A DNA stretch of 13,480 bases, taken from positions 1-13,480 of the forward strand of contig JALVYZ010000142.1 of NCBI GenBank assembly GCA_027037705.1, in the 5' to 3' direction. How positions within the stretch are numbered: position 1 is the first letter of the stretch; each line of letters starts with the position of its first letter. This document shows, one piece after another, positions 1 through 7,745 of this stretch. The position numbers were made by a program, and so were the translations under genes. This DNA comes from a bacterium (GTDB lineage Bacteria; DYJV01; JALVYZ01). The notes beneath the pieces are model-generated. The model did not search any database, had not been told where the DNA came from, and was given only the letters and a program-made list of their open reading frames with translations.

Positions 1-421
1 AATTTAGTCCAATTATATTCGGTATAGCTGTATTTGCTTGTTAATAAGAGGTTTTTAGAATATTTAAAATATTGTTTTAATGGCACATTATAAATATTAA
101 TTTTAACATGACAATGTTTATAGTGTTTATAGTTATAGTCAATTGAGTTAGGTTATGTCATTTTGATTAAATAAATAATTCTAATTTCTTGGATTATTGG
201 AAATTTTTTGCTTCTGGCTAAGTGATTCGTTGGCATAAAATTTTATGTAACTGCAAAATATTTCCTTGGTTCATTAACAAGCATTTTTCTAAATCATAGA
301 TTTTTAACAAATTTATATTAAAAGCTAATTAAAACGTCTCATTACCAGTGATTATATATGCACCATTAATTATAAACTAAAGCTGTTAAATAAAAACAAT
401 ATTAAAAATTAAGGAGATGGT
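1..421. other. AT-rich region without a supportable gene
   Basis: I read both strands and found no open frame with a start, ribosome binding site and recognisable protein. The stretch is very AT-rich and stop-dense. Small structures present are a 9-bp tandem duplication (TGTTTATAG at 115-123 and 124-132, followed by a partial copy) and a 14-bp perfect palindrome CATAAAATTTTATG at 234-247. The only functional element I trust is the AAGGAG ribosome binding site at 411-416, which serves the antitoxin start at 422. A promoter for the toxin-antitoxin pair should lie here, but I could not pick a convincing -35/-10 pair. Confidence 0.6.
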
Positions 422-659
422 ATGGACATAGAAAAAAATAATAGAAGATTTTAATAGTTTACCTCCAGAAGGTCAAAAAACTTTAATAAATTTTATTGAA
501 TTTTTGAAAATTAAATATTCTAAAGTCAAGGCTAAAAAGACCCAAAAGCAATCATCTCTAAAAAGAAGTAAATTTATAGGAATCTGGAAAGATAGGGGAG
601 ATATGAGGAACAGTGAAAAATATGTGATTGATTTAAGGAAAAGGGAATGGAGAAATTAG
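422..659 (+). pseudogene. VapB-type antitoxin with a +1 frameshift in an A7 run
   Basis: From ATG 422 the literal frame stops after ten codons (TAA at 452-454). If one A is removed from the seven-A run at 432-438, the frame runs to TAG at 657-659 and encodes 78 aa. The restored protein begins MDIEKIIEDFNSLPPEGQKT, an N-terminus like DUF2281-type antitoxins, and ends with a pattern (F-I-G-x-W-K-D-R-x-D-M, then L-R-K-R-E-W) that I know from VapB partners of PIN toxins. AAGGAG at 411-416 is ideally placed. The restored frame overlaps the toxin start by 13 bp, the usual arrangement. Its role would be to neutralise the toxin and repress the operon. The break may be a real inactivation, a homopolymer sequencing error, or a site where slippage restores the frame. 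No other start in the restored frame would give a full protein. Confidence 0.72.
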
Positions 660-1018
660 ATTATTTATTAATTGATACAGATATTTTAATAGATGCTGGT
701 CGTGGAATAGAAAAAGCAATTGATTTTCTTGATAAGCAAAATAAAAAATATAAACTTGCAATAAGCATTATAACAGAAATGGAATTAATAGTGGGATGCA
801 GAAATAAAAAAGAATTAAAAGAGCTTGAAAATTTTTTAGAGAACTTCCAAGTAATTCCTTTAAATTCAGAGGTTTCACAATTAGCAGTAGAATTATTAAA
901 GGAATATAGATTAAAATCAGGTTTATTAATAGCTGATGCTTTAATTACAGCTACTACAATATATTTTAACTATTATTTTGCAACAAAAAACCAAAAACAT
1001 TTTATGTCAATAAGGTAA
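647..1018 (+). CDS. vapC: PIN-domain ribonuclease toxin, VapC family
   Basis: This 123-aa protein is the length of a single PIN domain. The acidic metal-binding positions are visible: D10 in LLIDTDILID, E44 in ITEMELIVG, and D97 in LIADALITATT, followed by the C-terminal T-x-N-x-K-H-F signature (T113, N115). PIN toxins of the VapC class are Mg-dependent RNases, many cutting tRNA or rRNA. The target cannot be told from sequence. AAGGAA at 635-640 lies six bases before the ATG, and the start overlaps the end of the antitoxin frame. All catalytic positions are intact although the antitoxin frame is broken. Family assignment is firm; target and activity are unknown. Confidence 0.9.
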   Translation: MEKLDYLLIDTDILIDAGRGIEKAIDFLDKQNKKYKLAISIITEMELIVGCRNKKELKELENFLENFQVIPLNSEVSQLAVELLKEYRLKSGLLIADALITATTIYFNYYFATKNQKHFMSIR

Positions 1019-1020
1019 AT

Positions 1021-1098
1021 AACTACAAAATGTATATTTAGCATTTTCACATTCAAGAACTTACGGACCACGTATCACTAATTACGAACTACAAATGT
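1021..1098 (+). repeat. Heptamer array bounded by a short direct repeat
   Basis: Between vapC and the phosphodiesterase gene, five degenerate 7-bp units run in exact register at 1061-1095. Examples are TTACGGA, CCACGTA and TTACGAA; the shared core is YAC at positions 2-4 with A at position 7. The segment is also bounded by near-identical copies of AACTACAAAATGT (1021-1033) and AACTACAAATGT (1087-1098), which differ by one A. Short tandem heptamers of this kind occur between genes in several bacterial groups, with no agreed function. The array reaches to within ten bases of the next start codon, which lacks a ribosome binding site. Confidence 0.6.
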
Positions 1099-1104
1099 TA
1101 AACA

Positions 1105-2715
1105 ATGAATTTAAATGCATTAAAGTATAAGTTTATTCGTTGGTTGTTTAATTTTCCAAAATTTAGAGCTCCTCAAAGAGGGTTTATAATAATCCAGATA
1201 GATGGATTATCATTTGAGACCTTTGAAAAAGCATTAAATAAAAATTATCTCCCTAAAATAAAGAAAATATTAAAAAGAAATTATAATTATAAAAAATTTT
1301 TATCAGGGATACCCTCAAATACACCTTATTTTCAAAAAGTTCTTTTTTATGGTGATTTAGAAAAATATCCAGGATTTAGATGGTATGACAAAAAATTAAA
1401 AAAATATTTTTCTTTTAAATTGCCTGAAACTGCAGAAATTGAAGAAAAAAAAATTAAAGATAAAAATTTTGAAGGAATTTTAAAAAATGGGGCATCTTAT
1501 TTTAATCTCTTCTCAGGAGATGCTTCAAGAGCATATTTAACATTAAGTCAAATTTTTAAAACAGACTTAACAACTAATATTTCAGCATTTAAGTTATTTA
1601 CAATAATTTTATTAAATATCCCAGCATTAATAAAAGTTGTATTTTGGAGCATTGTTGAATTATTTAATGAAATTTTTGATTTTCTTTTCTATAAATTAAG
1701 CCACTTACCACAGAGAGATTTTAAATTTTATCCTTTTTTAAGAATTTTTAATAATGTAGTTATTAATGAATATATAACCCAAGGAGCAATGGTAGAAATT
1801 ATATGTGGAACTCCAAAGATATATGTTACTTATAATGCTTATGATGAAGCAGCGCATCAAAGAGGTGTAATATCAAAAAGTTCATTAAATATTTTAAGAC
1901 TGATTGATAAGTCTGTTTGGAGGATTTTTAAATTAAGCCAAAATAAAAAAAATTTCAGGAAATATGATTTTTTTATTCTTTCAGACCATGGTCAAATGCC
2001 TTCTATTCCTTTTAGCTTTATATTTAGAAAAAATTTTGAAGATATAATTCATAGTTATAAAGAAAAAATTTCTACTGTAGGGGAAGAAAAAGAAACTCAT
2101 ATTTTATCTGTTATAGAAAAGATAAAGAATCTTTCAAGAAAAAAAAAGATTCCTCGATTTATCTATAATTTATTTCCAGATTTAGAGAATAAAAAATACC
2201 AGGATATTGAAATTCATAAAGATTCTAAAATAAAAATTATTAATTTTGGTACATTTTCGCAAATTTATTTTACAGATTATCAAGAAAGATTGGCATTTGA
2301 AGATATAAATGAAAAATTTCCATTAATTTTATTGGAAATTTTGAGCCATAAGAGTGTAAAATTTCTTTCTGTAGTTGATAAAGATAATAATGTAATTTTT
2401 TTGGGTAAAAATGGTTTTTTAAAAGTTAAAAATGATAAAATTATAGATTTTTCAGGTGATTTGCCATTTGAAAAAAAATTTATAAAAGAATTGAATGATT
2501 TAACTTTATGCGAAAAAGCAGGAGATATCTTAATTTTTGGTAATATAATCAATGGTAAAATTGTAAATTTTGAGGGGCAATTAACAGCTCATGGCACGTT
2601 TTATGATGATGAGATGTCCTGTTTTATTCTTTATCCAAAATATAGAGAAAAATTCATAAAAAAAGTTAATAAAACTTATGACTTACATATTTTTTTCAAA
2701 AATACCTATGTTTGA
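1105..2715 (+). CDS. Type I phosphodiesterase / alkaline phosphatase superfamily protein
   Basis: This 536-aa protein has the metal-site pattern of the nucleotide pyrophosphatase/phosphodiesterase branch of the alkaline phosphatase superfamily. D33 lies in IIIQIDGLS, the likely nucleophile T73 in GIPSNTPYFQ, D247 and H251 in YDEAAHQRG, D294 and H295 in LSDHGQ, and the late H496 in LTAHGTF. A hydrophobic insert at about 160-200 (FTIILLNIPALIKVVF and following) matches the layout I recall from bacterial members of this family. It may sit on the membrane surface or act as a reentrant segment. There is no signal peptide. The substrate is unknown; these enzymes cleave phosphodiesters or phosphomonoesters. 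ATG 1105 has no clear Shine-Dalgarno because the repeat array abuts it, so the start is less certain than the fold. It precedes gatA by 50 bp on the same strand, where gatC often lies. Confidence 0.85.
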   Translation: MNLNALKYKFIRWLFNFPKFRAPQRGFIIIQIDGLSFETFEKALNKNYLPKIKKILKRNYNYKKFLSGIPSNTPYFQKVLFYGDLEKYPGFRWYDKKLKKYFSFKLPETAEIEEKKIKDKNFEGILKNGASYFNLFSGDASRAYLTLSQIFKTDLTTNISAFKLFTIILLNIPALIKVVFWSIVELFNEIFDFLFYKLSHLPQRDFKFYPFLRIFNNVVINEYITQGAMVEIICGTPKIYVTYNAYDEAAHQRGVISKSSLNILRLIDKSVWRIFKLSQNKKNFRKYDFFILSDHGQMPSIPFSFIFRKNFEDIIHSYKEKISTVGEEKETHILSVIEKIKNLSRKKKIPRFIYNLFPDLENKKYQDIEIHKDSKIKIINFGTFSQIYFTDYQERLAFEDINEKFPLILLEILSHKSVKFLSVVDKDNNVIFLGKNGFLKVKNDKIIDFSGDLPFEKKFIKELNDLTLCEKAGDILIFGNIINGKIVNFEGQLTAHGTFYDDEMSCFILYPKYREKFIKKVNKTYDLHIFFKNTYV

Positions 2716-2765
2716 CATTTTATATAAAAAGTGATAGCTAATGCTAAATTTTTATGGAGGGAATT

Positions 2766-4199
2766 ATGGAAATATTAGACAGGTCAATTTTTGAATTACA
2801 TAATATGTTAAAGAATAGAGAGATTACATCTCAAGAATTAACTAATAAATTTTTAGAAAAAATAGAAAATTTGAATAAAAAGATAAATGCTTATATTACA
2901 ATTTGTGAAGATATTGCAATAGAACAGTCTAAAAAGGCAGATGAAAAAATAAAAAATGGAAATATTTCATATTTAACAGGAATTCCATTAAGTATTAAAG
3001 ATTTAATTTGTACAAAAGGGATAAGAACAACTTGTGGTTCTAAAATGTTAAATAACTACATTCCAACTTATAATGCCACAGTTTATGAAAAATTATTAGA
3101 GCAAAATATTGTTACTCTTGGTAAAGTTAATATGGATGAATTTGCAATGGGCTCATCAAATGAAACCTCATATTTTGGACCAGTTAGAAATCCTCATGAT
3201 TTAGAAAGAGTTCCTGGTGGATCAAGTGGTGGTAGTGCTGCTTCTGTAGCTGCAAATATGTGCGCTGCTTCATTGGGTTCTGACACAGGGGGTTCAATTA
3301 GACAACCAGCTTCATTTTGTGGGGTAGTGGGATTGAAACCAACTTATGGTAGAGTTTCTCGTTATGGTCTTGTTGCATTTGCTTCATCTTTAGATCAAAT
3401 AGGCCCAATAACAAAAAATGTTGAAGATTGTGCAATATTGATTCAAGCAATTAGTGGATATGATGAGAAAGATTCTACTTCAGTGAATATAGAAGTTCCA
3501 GATTATTTAAAAGATTTAAAAAAAGAATCTTTAAAAGGACTAAAAATTGGAGTGCCAAAAGAGTATTTTATTGCTGGAATTAATGAAGAAGTTGAAAAAT
3601 GCATAAAACATTTATTAAATATTTTAGAAAAAGAGGGTGCTGAAATTATTGAAATTTCTCTTCCCCATACTGAGTATGCTGTTGCAACTTATTACATTAT
3701 TGCGCCTGCTGAAGCAAGTTCAAATTTAGCTCGTTATGATGGTGTTAAATTTGGTTATAGAGCTGAAAATTATGAAGACTTACTTGACATGTATAAAAAA
3801 ACCAGAGCAGAAGGTTTTGGAGATGAAGTAAAAAGAAGGATAATGATAGGCACTTATGCGTTAAGTTCTGGATATTATGATGCATATTATTTAAAAGCAG
3901 CTAAAGTTAGAAATTTAATAAAACAAGACTTTCAGAATGCTTTCAATGTTGTTGATGTGATTATGTGCCCAGTTAGTCCAACAACTGCGTTTAAAATAGG
4001 AGAAAAAATAGATAATCCTCTTGACATGTATTTAAATGATATTTTTACAATTCCTGTAAACTTAGCAGGACTTCCAGGCTTGAGTTTACCAGCAGGAAAA
4101 GATTCAAATAATTTGCCAATAGGATTGCAAATTATAGGGAATTATTTTCAAGAGAATAAATTACTAAATATTGCATACAATGTGGAACAATGCCTGTAA
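2766..4199 (+). CDS. gatA: Aspartyl/glutamyl-tRNA(Asn/Gln) amidotransferase subunit A
   Basis: GatA is the amidase subunit of GatCAB. It releases ammonia from glutamine, which GatB uses to convert Glu-tRNA(Gln) or Asp-tRNA(Asn) to the amidated form. The Ser-cisSer-Lys triad is clear: K78 in [11 protein letters not shown]153 in [10 protein letters not shown], and S177 in [11 protein letters not shown] prefer ATG 2766 (477 aa) over the ATG at 2754 because GGAGGG at 2756-2761 is a proper ribosome binding site for 2766 and lies inside the longer reading. The C-terminus ends NVEQCL, roughly nine residues earlier than GatA proteins I remember, where a His/Lys/Pro-rich tail normally follows. The stop overlaps the start of the next small gene by 10 bp. 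No gatC is visible nearby. Confidence 0.97.
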   Translation: MEILDRSIFELHNMLKNREITSQELTNKFLEKIENLNKKINAYITICEDIAIEQSKKADEKIKNGNISYLTGIPLSIKDLICTKGIRTTCGSKMLNNYIPTYNATVYEKLLEQNIVTLGKVNMDEFAMGSSNETSYFGPVRNPHDLERVPGGSSGGSAASVAANMCAASLGSDTGGSIRQPASFCGVVGLKPTYGRVSRYGLVAFASSLDQIGPITKNVEDCAILIQAISGYDEKDSTSVNIEVPDYLKDLKKESLKGLKIGVPKEYFIAGINEEVEKCIKHLLNILEKEGAEIIEISLPHTEYAVATYYIIAPAEASSNLARYDGVKFGYRAENYEDLLDMYKKTRAEGFGDEVKRRIMIGTYALSSGYYDAYYLKAAKVRNLIKQDFQNAFNVVDVIMCPVSPTTAFKIGEKIDNPLDMYLNDIFTIPVNLAGLPGLSLPAGKDSNNLPIGLQIIGNYFQENKLLNIAYNVEQCL

Positions 4200-4399
4200 A
4201 AAAATATAAAACCTTTGAAGAAGCTGAAAAAGATTTATGGGTTTTCAATCCAGATAAAAATTATTATAAGAAGTTAAGAACAATTTTGAATTTTGATATT
4301 ATGATAAATGTTAAAAAATTTCCAAGAGGAATTTATAAGTATAAAACTTTTGAAGAAGCTGAAAATCATAGATGGAAAACTCTAATAGAACATTATTAG
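4190..4399 (+). CDS. Small uncharacterised protein paired with a nucleotidyltransferase
   Basis: This 69-aa basic protein carries a KYKTFEEAE motif twice, at residues 5-13 and about 50-58. Between them are a segment with [11 protein letters not shown] and a [11 protein letters not shown] stretch. I recall small proteins of this pattern (W-x-F-x-P-D-x-x-Y-Y, then Y-P-R-G-I-x-K-x-K-T, E-E-A-x-x-H-R) beside nucleotidyltransferase genes, but I know no function. There is no signal peptide or membrane segment. Its ATG overlaps the gatA stop, its end overlaps the next start by 28 bp, and it lacks a good Shine-Dalgarno, so translation is probably coupled to gatA. A toxin-antitoxin-like role with the downstream gene is inference. 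Confidence 0.75.
   Translation: MPVKKYKTFEEAEKDLWVFNPDKNYYKKLRTILNFDIMINVKKFPRGIYKYKTFEEAENHRWKTLIEHY
4205..4230 (+). repeat. Direct repeat inside the 69-aa gene (copy 1; copy 2 at 4340-4365)
   Basis: The 26-bp stretch at 4205-4230 recurs at 4340-4365 with one mismatch (C at 4213 against T at 4348). The offset of 135 bp equals 45 codons, so both copies read the same peptide, YKTFEEAE. A second copy of the peptide motif may be normal for the family, but near identity at the DNA level suggests recent duplication or gene conversion within this gene. Recombination between copies would remove 45 codons in frame. Confidence 0.85.
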
Positions 4400-4863
4400 A
4401 TTATTTATTAAAAATTGTAAAAGAATTCAATGAAAATGAAGTTAAATATGTTTTATGTGGAGGACTTGCTGTAATTCTTTATGGGATGCCTCGTTTTACA
4501 GAAGATATTGATTTCATGATTGCAGTTGACAAAGAAAATATTGAAAAAATAATAAAAATTTTAAAAGGAATTTTTAACAACGATAAATATATTGACGAAC
4601 TAAACTGTGAAGATTTTAAAAAGTATTCTGTAATAAGATATGGTACACCTGAAGGGTTTTATATAGATTTTATTTATAAAATTGGAGAGGTTGCAGAATT
4701 TAAAGAAATTTATAAAAGTAGGGAAATAATAACAATTGAAGGTGTTGATATTTCAATAATTAACAAAAAAGATTTATATAGATTAAAAAAGAATACTGTT
4801 AGATTCATTGACAAAAATGATGCATTATTCCTAAAAAAATTATTAGAAAACAAAAAGGAGTGA
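4372..4863 (+). CDS. MNT/DUF6036-like nucleotidyltransferase
   Basis: This 163-aa protein has the minimal nucleotidyltransferase signature: G30-G31 in YVLCGGLAVILYG, then PRFTEDID with D45 and D47 as metal ligands, and a third carboxylate D99 in GFYIDFIYK. The C-terminal KNDALFLKKLL resembles the K-D-x-x-D-A end of the MNT/DUF6036 group. Known relatives include toxins that add nucleotides to tRNA 3' ends, antitoxins that AMPylate a partner toxin, and orphans; sequence alone does not separate these. The start overlaps the 69-aa gene by 28 bp. The AAGGAG for gatB (4855-4860) lies in this gene's last codons, so the module is built into the gat operon. There is no HEPN gene beside it, which argues against a standard MNT-HEPN pair. 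Confidence 0.85.
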   Translation: MENSNRTLLDYLLKIVKEFNENEVKYVLCGGLAVILYGMPRFTEDIDFMIAVDKENIEKIIKILKGIFNNDKYIDELNCEDFKKYSVIRYGTPEGFYIDFIYKIGEVAEFKEIYKSREIITIEGVDISIINKKDLYRLKKNTVRFIDKNDALFLKKLLENKKE

Positions 4864-4866
4864 AAC

Positions 4867-6300
4867 ATGGAATTTGAAGCAGTTATTGGATTAGAAGTTC
4901 ATGCCCAGTTATTAACTGAAAGTAAAATATTCTGTTCTTGTTCAAATAAATTTGGAGATAATCCAAACGAAAATACCTGTCCTGTATGTACAGGTCAACC
5001 AGGTTCATTGCCAGTTTTAAACAAAAAAGCTGTTGAATATGCTATCAAAGCTGGCCTTGCTACTAATTGTAAAATTGCCAATAAAAGTGTTTTTGCAAGA
5101 AAGCATTATTTTTATCCAGATTTACCTAAAAATTATCAGATTTCTCAATATGAATTGCCTTTATGCGAAAATGGTAAAATTAAGATTTTGGTAAATAATG
5201 AAATTAAAGAAATTGGAATTACAAGGATTCATATGGAAGAAGATGCTGGGAAGTTAAGTCATGAGGGTAGTGACCCAAACTCAAGTTATGTTGATTTTAA
5301 TAGAACGGGTACTCCATTAATTGAGATAGTTAGTGAACCAGATATTAGAACTCCAGAAGAGGCAGTGGAATATTTAAAAATTTTAAGATCAACTTTGATG
5401 TATCTCGGCATATGTGATGGAAACATGGAAGAAGGTTCATTTAGATGTGATGCTAATATTTCTGTCAGACCAAAAGGAGAGAAAAAATTAGGAACAAAAA
5501 CAGAACTAAAAAATATGAACAGTTTTAGAAATATTCAAAAAGCTTTAGAATATGAAATAAGAAGACAGATTGAAGTTATTGAAGATGGAGGGAATGTAGT
5601 TCAAGAAACAAGATTATGGAATCCAGATAAAGGAATTACCGAAACAATGAGAAGAAAAGAGGAAGCGCATGATTACAGATATTTCCCAGAACCAGATTTA
5701 ATTCCTTTAATTGTTGAAAATGAATGGATAGAGGAAATTAAAAAAACTTTACCTGAGTTGCCTTTTGAAAAAATGATGAGATTTATGAATGAATATGGTT
5801 TAACAAAAGATGAAGCTGACACATTAACAACATCAATTGAAATTGCAGATTTTTATGAAAATACAGTTAAAATTTGTAATGATGCAAAAGCAGCATGTAA
5901 CTGGATAAAAGTGGAATTACTTGGTCTTTTAAATTCAGAAGATAAGGATTTTAAAGATGTTACTTTAACACCTGAGCATATTGGAAATTTAATAAATTTA
6001 ATAAAATCAGGAAAAATTAGTGGTAAAATAGCAAAATCTATTTTTAAAGATATGTATTCAACAAATAAAATGCCTGAAGAGATTGTTAAAGAGAAAGGTC
6101 TTGAGCAGATTAGTGATGAAGGGAAATTAAAAGAAATTATTTCTGAAATTATAAAAAATAATCCAAAACAGGTTGAACAGTTTAAAGGCGGAAAAACTAA
6201 AGTTCTTGGTTTTTTTGTTGGGCAGGTTATGAAAGCAACAAAAGGGCAGGCTAACCCTCAACTTGTAAATAAATTATTACAAGAAATGCTTAATTCATGA
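4867..6300 (+). CDS. gatB: Aspartyl/glutamyl-tRNA(Asn/Gln) amidotransferase subunit B
   Basis: GatB binds the misacylated tRNA, activates its carboxylate with ATP and accepts ammonia from GatA. It is full length at 477 aa. It opens with EAVIGLEVHAQL. The zinc cysteines are C23 and C25 (CSCSNKF) and C38 and C41 (TCPVCTGQPG), and ARKHYFYPDLPKNYQISQYE follows. The C-terminal tail domain ends with KQVEQFKGGKTKVLGFFVGQ, typical of the YqeY-like GatB tail that contacts the tRNA elbow. AAGGAG at 4855-4860 gives a six-base spacing to ATG 4867. The gene is separated from gatA by a 0.7-kb foreign-looking module, and its stop overlaps the next start (ATGA). Confidence 0.98.
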   Translation: MEFEAVIGLEVHAQLLTESKIFCSCSNKFGDNPNENTCPVCTGQPGSLPVLNKKAVEYAIKAGLATNCKIANKSVFARKHYFYPDLPKNYQISQYELPLCENGKIKILVNNEIKEIGITRIHMEEDAGKLSHEGSDPNSSYVDFNRTGTPLIEIVSEPDIRTPEEAVEYLKILRSTLMYLGICDGNMEEGSFRCDANISVRPKGEKKLGTKTELKNMNSFRNIQKALEYEIRRQIEVIEDGGNVVQETRLWNPDKGITETMRRKEEAHDYRYFPEPDLIPLIVENEWIEEIKKTLPELPFEKMMRFMNEYGLTKDEADTLTTSIEIADFYENTVKICNDAKAACNWIKVELLGLLNSEDKDFKDVTLTPEHIGNLINLIKSGKISGKIAKSIFKDMYSTNKMPEEIVKEKGLEQISDEGKLKEIISEIIKNNPKQVEQFKGGKTKVLGFFVGQVMKATKGQANPQLVNKLLQEMLNS

Positions 6301-7130
6301 AAAAAATAAAGATAATTATATTTTTGTTCGCATTTTTCTTTTTACCATACTTATATGCTACAGATTATAATTATATAGATTTTTATCCTAATATTGATCC
6401 TGTCAAGGACTTCGTAGATTCATTTGTCATGAAAATGAATAAATTAAATATAAATATTATAAATCTCAGGGATAAGAAAGTTTTTAATAATTCTAATGAA
6501 ATATTAAAAGCATTACAATCTGGAACTATTCAAATTGCTTTGGTTCCAGCTTATGCTATCAATAACAATTTAAACTATCCATTGTCTGAGATATTTTTTT
6601 TAAAAATGAAAACAATATCTGATGAATTAATGATATCATTTAGAGAAAAATTAATGGAATATGGAATTTTTTTATTAGATATTTACCCATTAGGAGCCTA
6701 TTCAATATATTCAAAAAATAAAATAAAAAAAGATAATACAGTTTTAGGAGTATTTATAAAAACTAAAAATTTTTTTAAAAAATTTTCAAATATTGTAATA
6801 ATTGATGATAGTGCGAATGTTAAAAATTTAATAAAAAAAGATATAATAAATGCAATATTTACACCTGATTTTTTCTTATATACTAATAATTTAATTGATG
6901 CAGATTTAAGTTATAAATACAAATTAAAGAATATTAACAGCTATTTAATGATAGTTGCGAATAGTTCATTCTGGAAGAATTTAGATTATAATCAAAAATC
7001 TATCATTTGGTCATTTATAATAAATTATGAAAAAAAATATATAAAAAATTTTTTAAAGTTTAAAATATATATAGATAATTTAATTTCTCAAAAATTACTT
7101 ATTCTCAATTTTAGAGATATTATACACTAA
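6297..7130 (+). CDS. Exported DctP-like (TRAP-type) solute-binding protein, divergent
   Basis: This 277-aa protein has a clear signal peptide (MKKIKIIIFLFAFFFLPYLYA, residues 1-21), so it should be periplasmic. Two stretches recall TRAP transporter binding proteins. ILKALQSGTIQIALVP at about 69-84 matches the 'L..G..D.A.VP' region. Residues 213-245 (INSYLMIVANSSFWKNLDYNQ onward) match the C-terminal part where the family reads 'V.N..FW..L....'. It is shorter than the usual 320-340 aa, and no permease genes are nearby. Its ATG shares bases with the gatB stop (ATGA), implying coupled translation, and its 3' end overlaps convergent rex by 36 bp. An orphan ligand-sensing or decayed binding protein is possible. 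I am confident it is exported, less so about the ligand-binding family. Confidence 0.65.
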   Translation: MKKIKIIIFLFAFFFLPYLYATDYNYIDFYPNIDPVKDFVDSFVMKMNKLNINIINLRDKKVFNNSNEILKALQSGTIQIALVPAYAINNNLNYPLSEIFFLKMKTISDELMISFREKLMEYGIFLLDIYPLGAYSIYSKNKIKKDNTVLGVFIKTKNFFKKFSNIVIIDDSANVKNLIKKDIINAIFTPDFFLYTNNLIDADLSYKYKLKNINSYLMIVANSSFWKNLDYNQKSIIWSFIINYEKKYIKNFLKFKIYIDNLISQKLLILNFRDIIH

Positions 7131-7745
7131 ATTATCAAATTCAGCTATAATAAATACATTTTTCAATAAAATATTGTCAGGGACTTTTATTTTGGTTGGT
7201 GCAAAGTTTAAAAAATATTTAATTCCCAATAAAATAAGTTTATTAACTACATCTTGAGCAACATCAGGAGGTGTAGTTATAACTGCAAAATCAGGATTTA
7301 TTTCTTTTATTTTTTTATTATCTAACTTTTTAAAATCTTCTACATATAGATTATCAAATACTTTTTGGCCGATTAAATCTTTATCATTATCAAAAACACC
7401 AACCCATTTATAACCACTTTCATGAAATCCTTTATAATGTAGTAATGCTTTACCTAAATTACCAAATCCAACAAGAATCATATTCCAAGTCGTATCCAGC
7501 CCTAATATTTTTTTAATGTCTTCCTGTAAAGTTTTTATATTATATCCTACTCCACGAGTTCCAAATTCTCCAAAATACGATAAGTCTTTTCTAATTTGAG
7601 TAGAATTAACACAACATGTATCAGCTAAATTTTGAGAAGAGACAACAATATTTCCTTCTTCTTCAAGTTTTTTTAAGCATCTTAAATAAATTGAAAGCCT
7701 TTTAATTGTTGCTTCTGGTATTTTAGGATATTTTCCTTTATACAT
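7095..7745 (-). CDS. rex: Redox-sensing transcriptional repressor Rex
   Basis: Rex is a homodimeric repressor that leaves DNA when the NADH/NAD+ ratio rises, releasing respiratory and fermentative genes. At 216 aa it has normal length. The winged helix opens with IPEATIKRLSIYLRCL, and the recognition region reads TQIRKDLSYFGEFGTRGVGY (residues 49-68). The Rossmann fold has GFGNLG at 93-98, with the acidic end FDND at 118-121. The ATG shares one base with the stop of the cytochrome gene (TAATG), and its GAGGAG ribosome binding site (7753-7758) lies in the last cytochrome codons, so the two are translationally coupled. The gene converges with and overlaps the plus-strand binding-protein gene. 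Two adjacent cysteines (C44, C45) sit between the DNA-binding helices. Confidence 0.97.
   Translation of the reverse strand: MYKGKYPKIPEATIKRLSIYLRCLKKLEEEGNIVVSSQNLADTCCVNSTQIRKDLSYFGEFGTRGVGYNIKTLQEDIKKILGLDTTWNMILVGFGNLGKALLHYKGFHESGYKWVGVFDNDKDLIGQKVFDNLYVEDFKKLDNKKIKEINPDFAVITTPPDVAQDVVNKLILLGIKYFLNFAPTKIKVPDNILLKNVFIIAEFDNLVYNISKIENK

Noticed and set aside
432-438. Classic -1 ribosomal slippery heptamer in the antitoxin
   Set aside because: Restoring the antitoxin frame needs a +1 shift (skipping a base) or loss of one A, so a -1 slip on A7 would not repair it.
2280-2552. 90-aa open frame on the minus strand
   Set aside because: It lies wholly inside the phosphodiesterase gene, whose frame has conserved catalytic motifs, and it has no recognisable features of its own.
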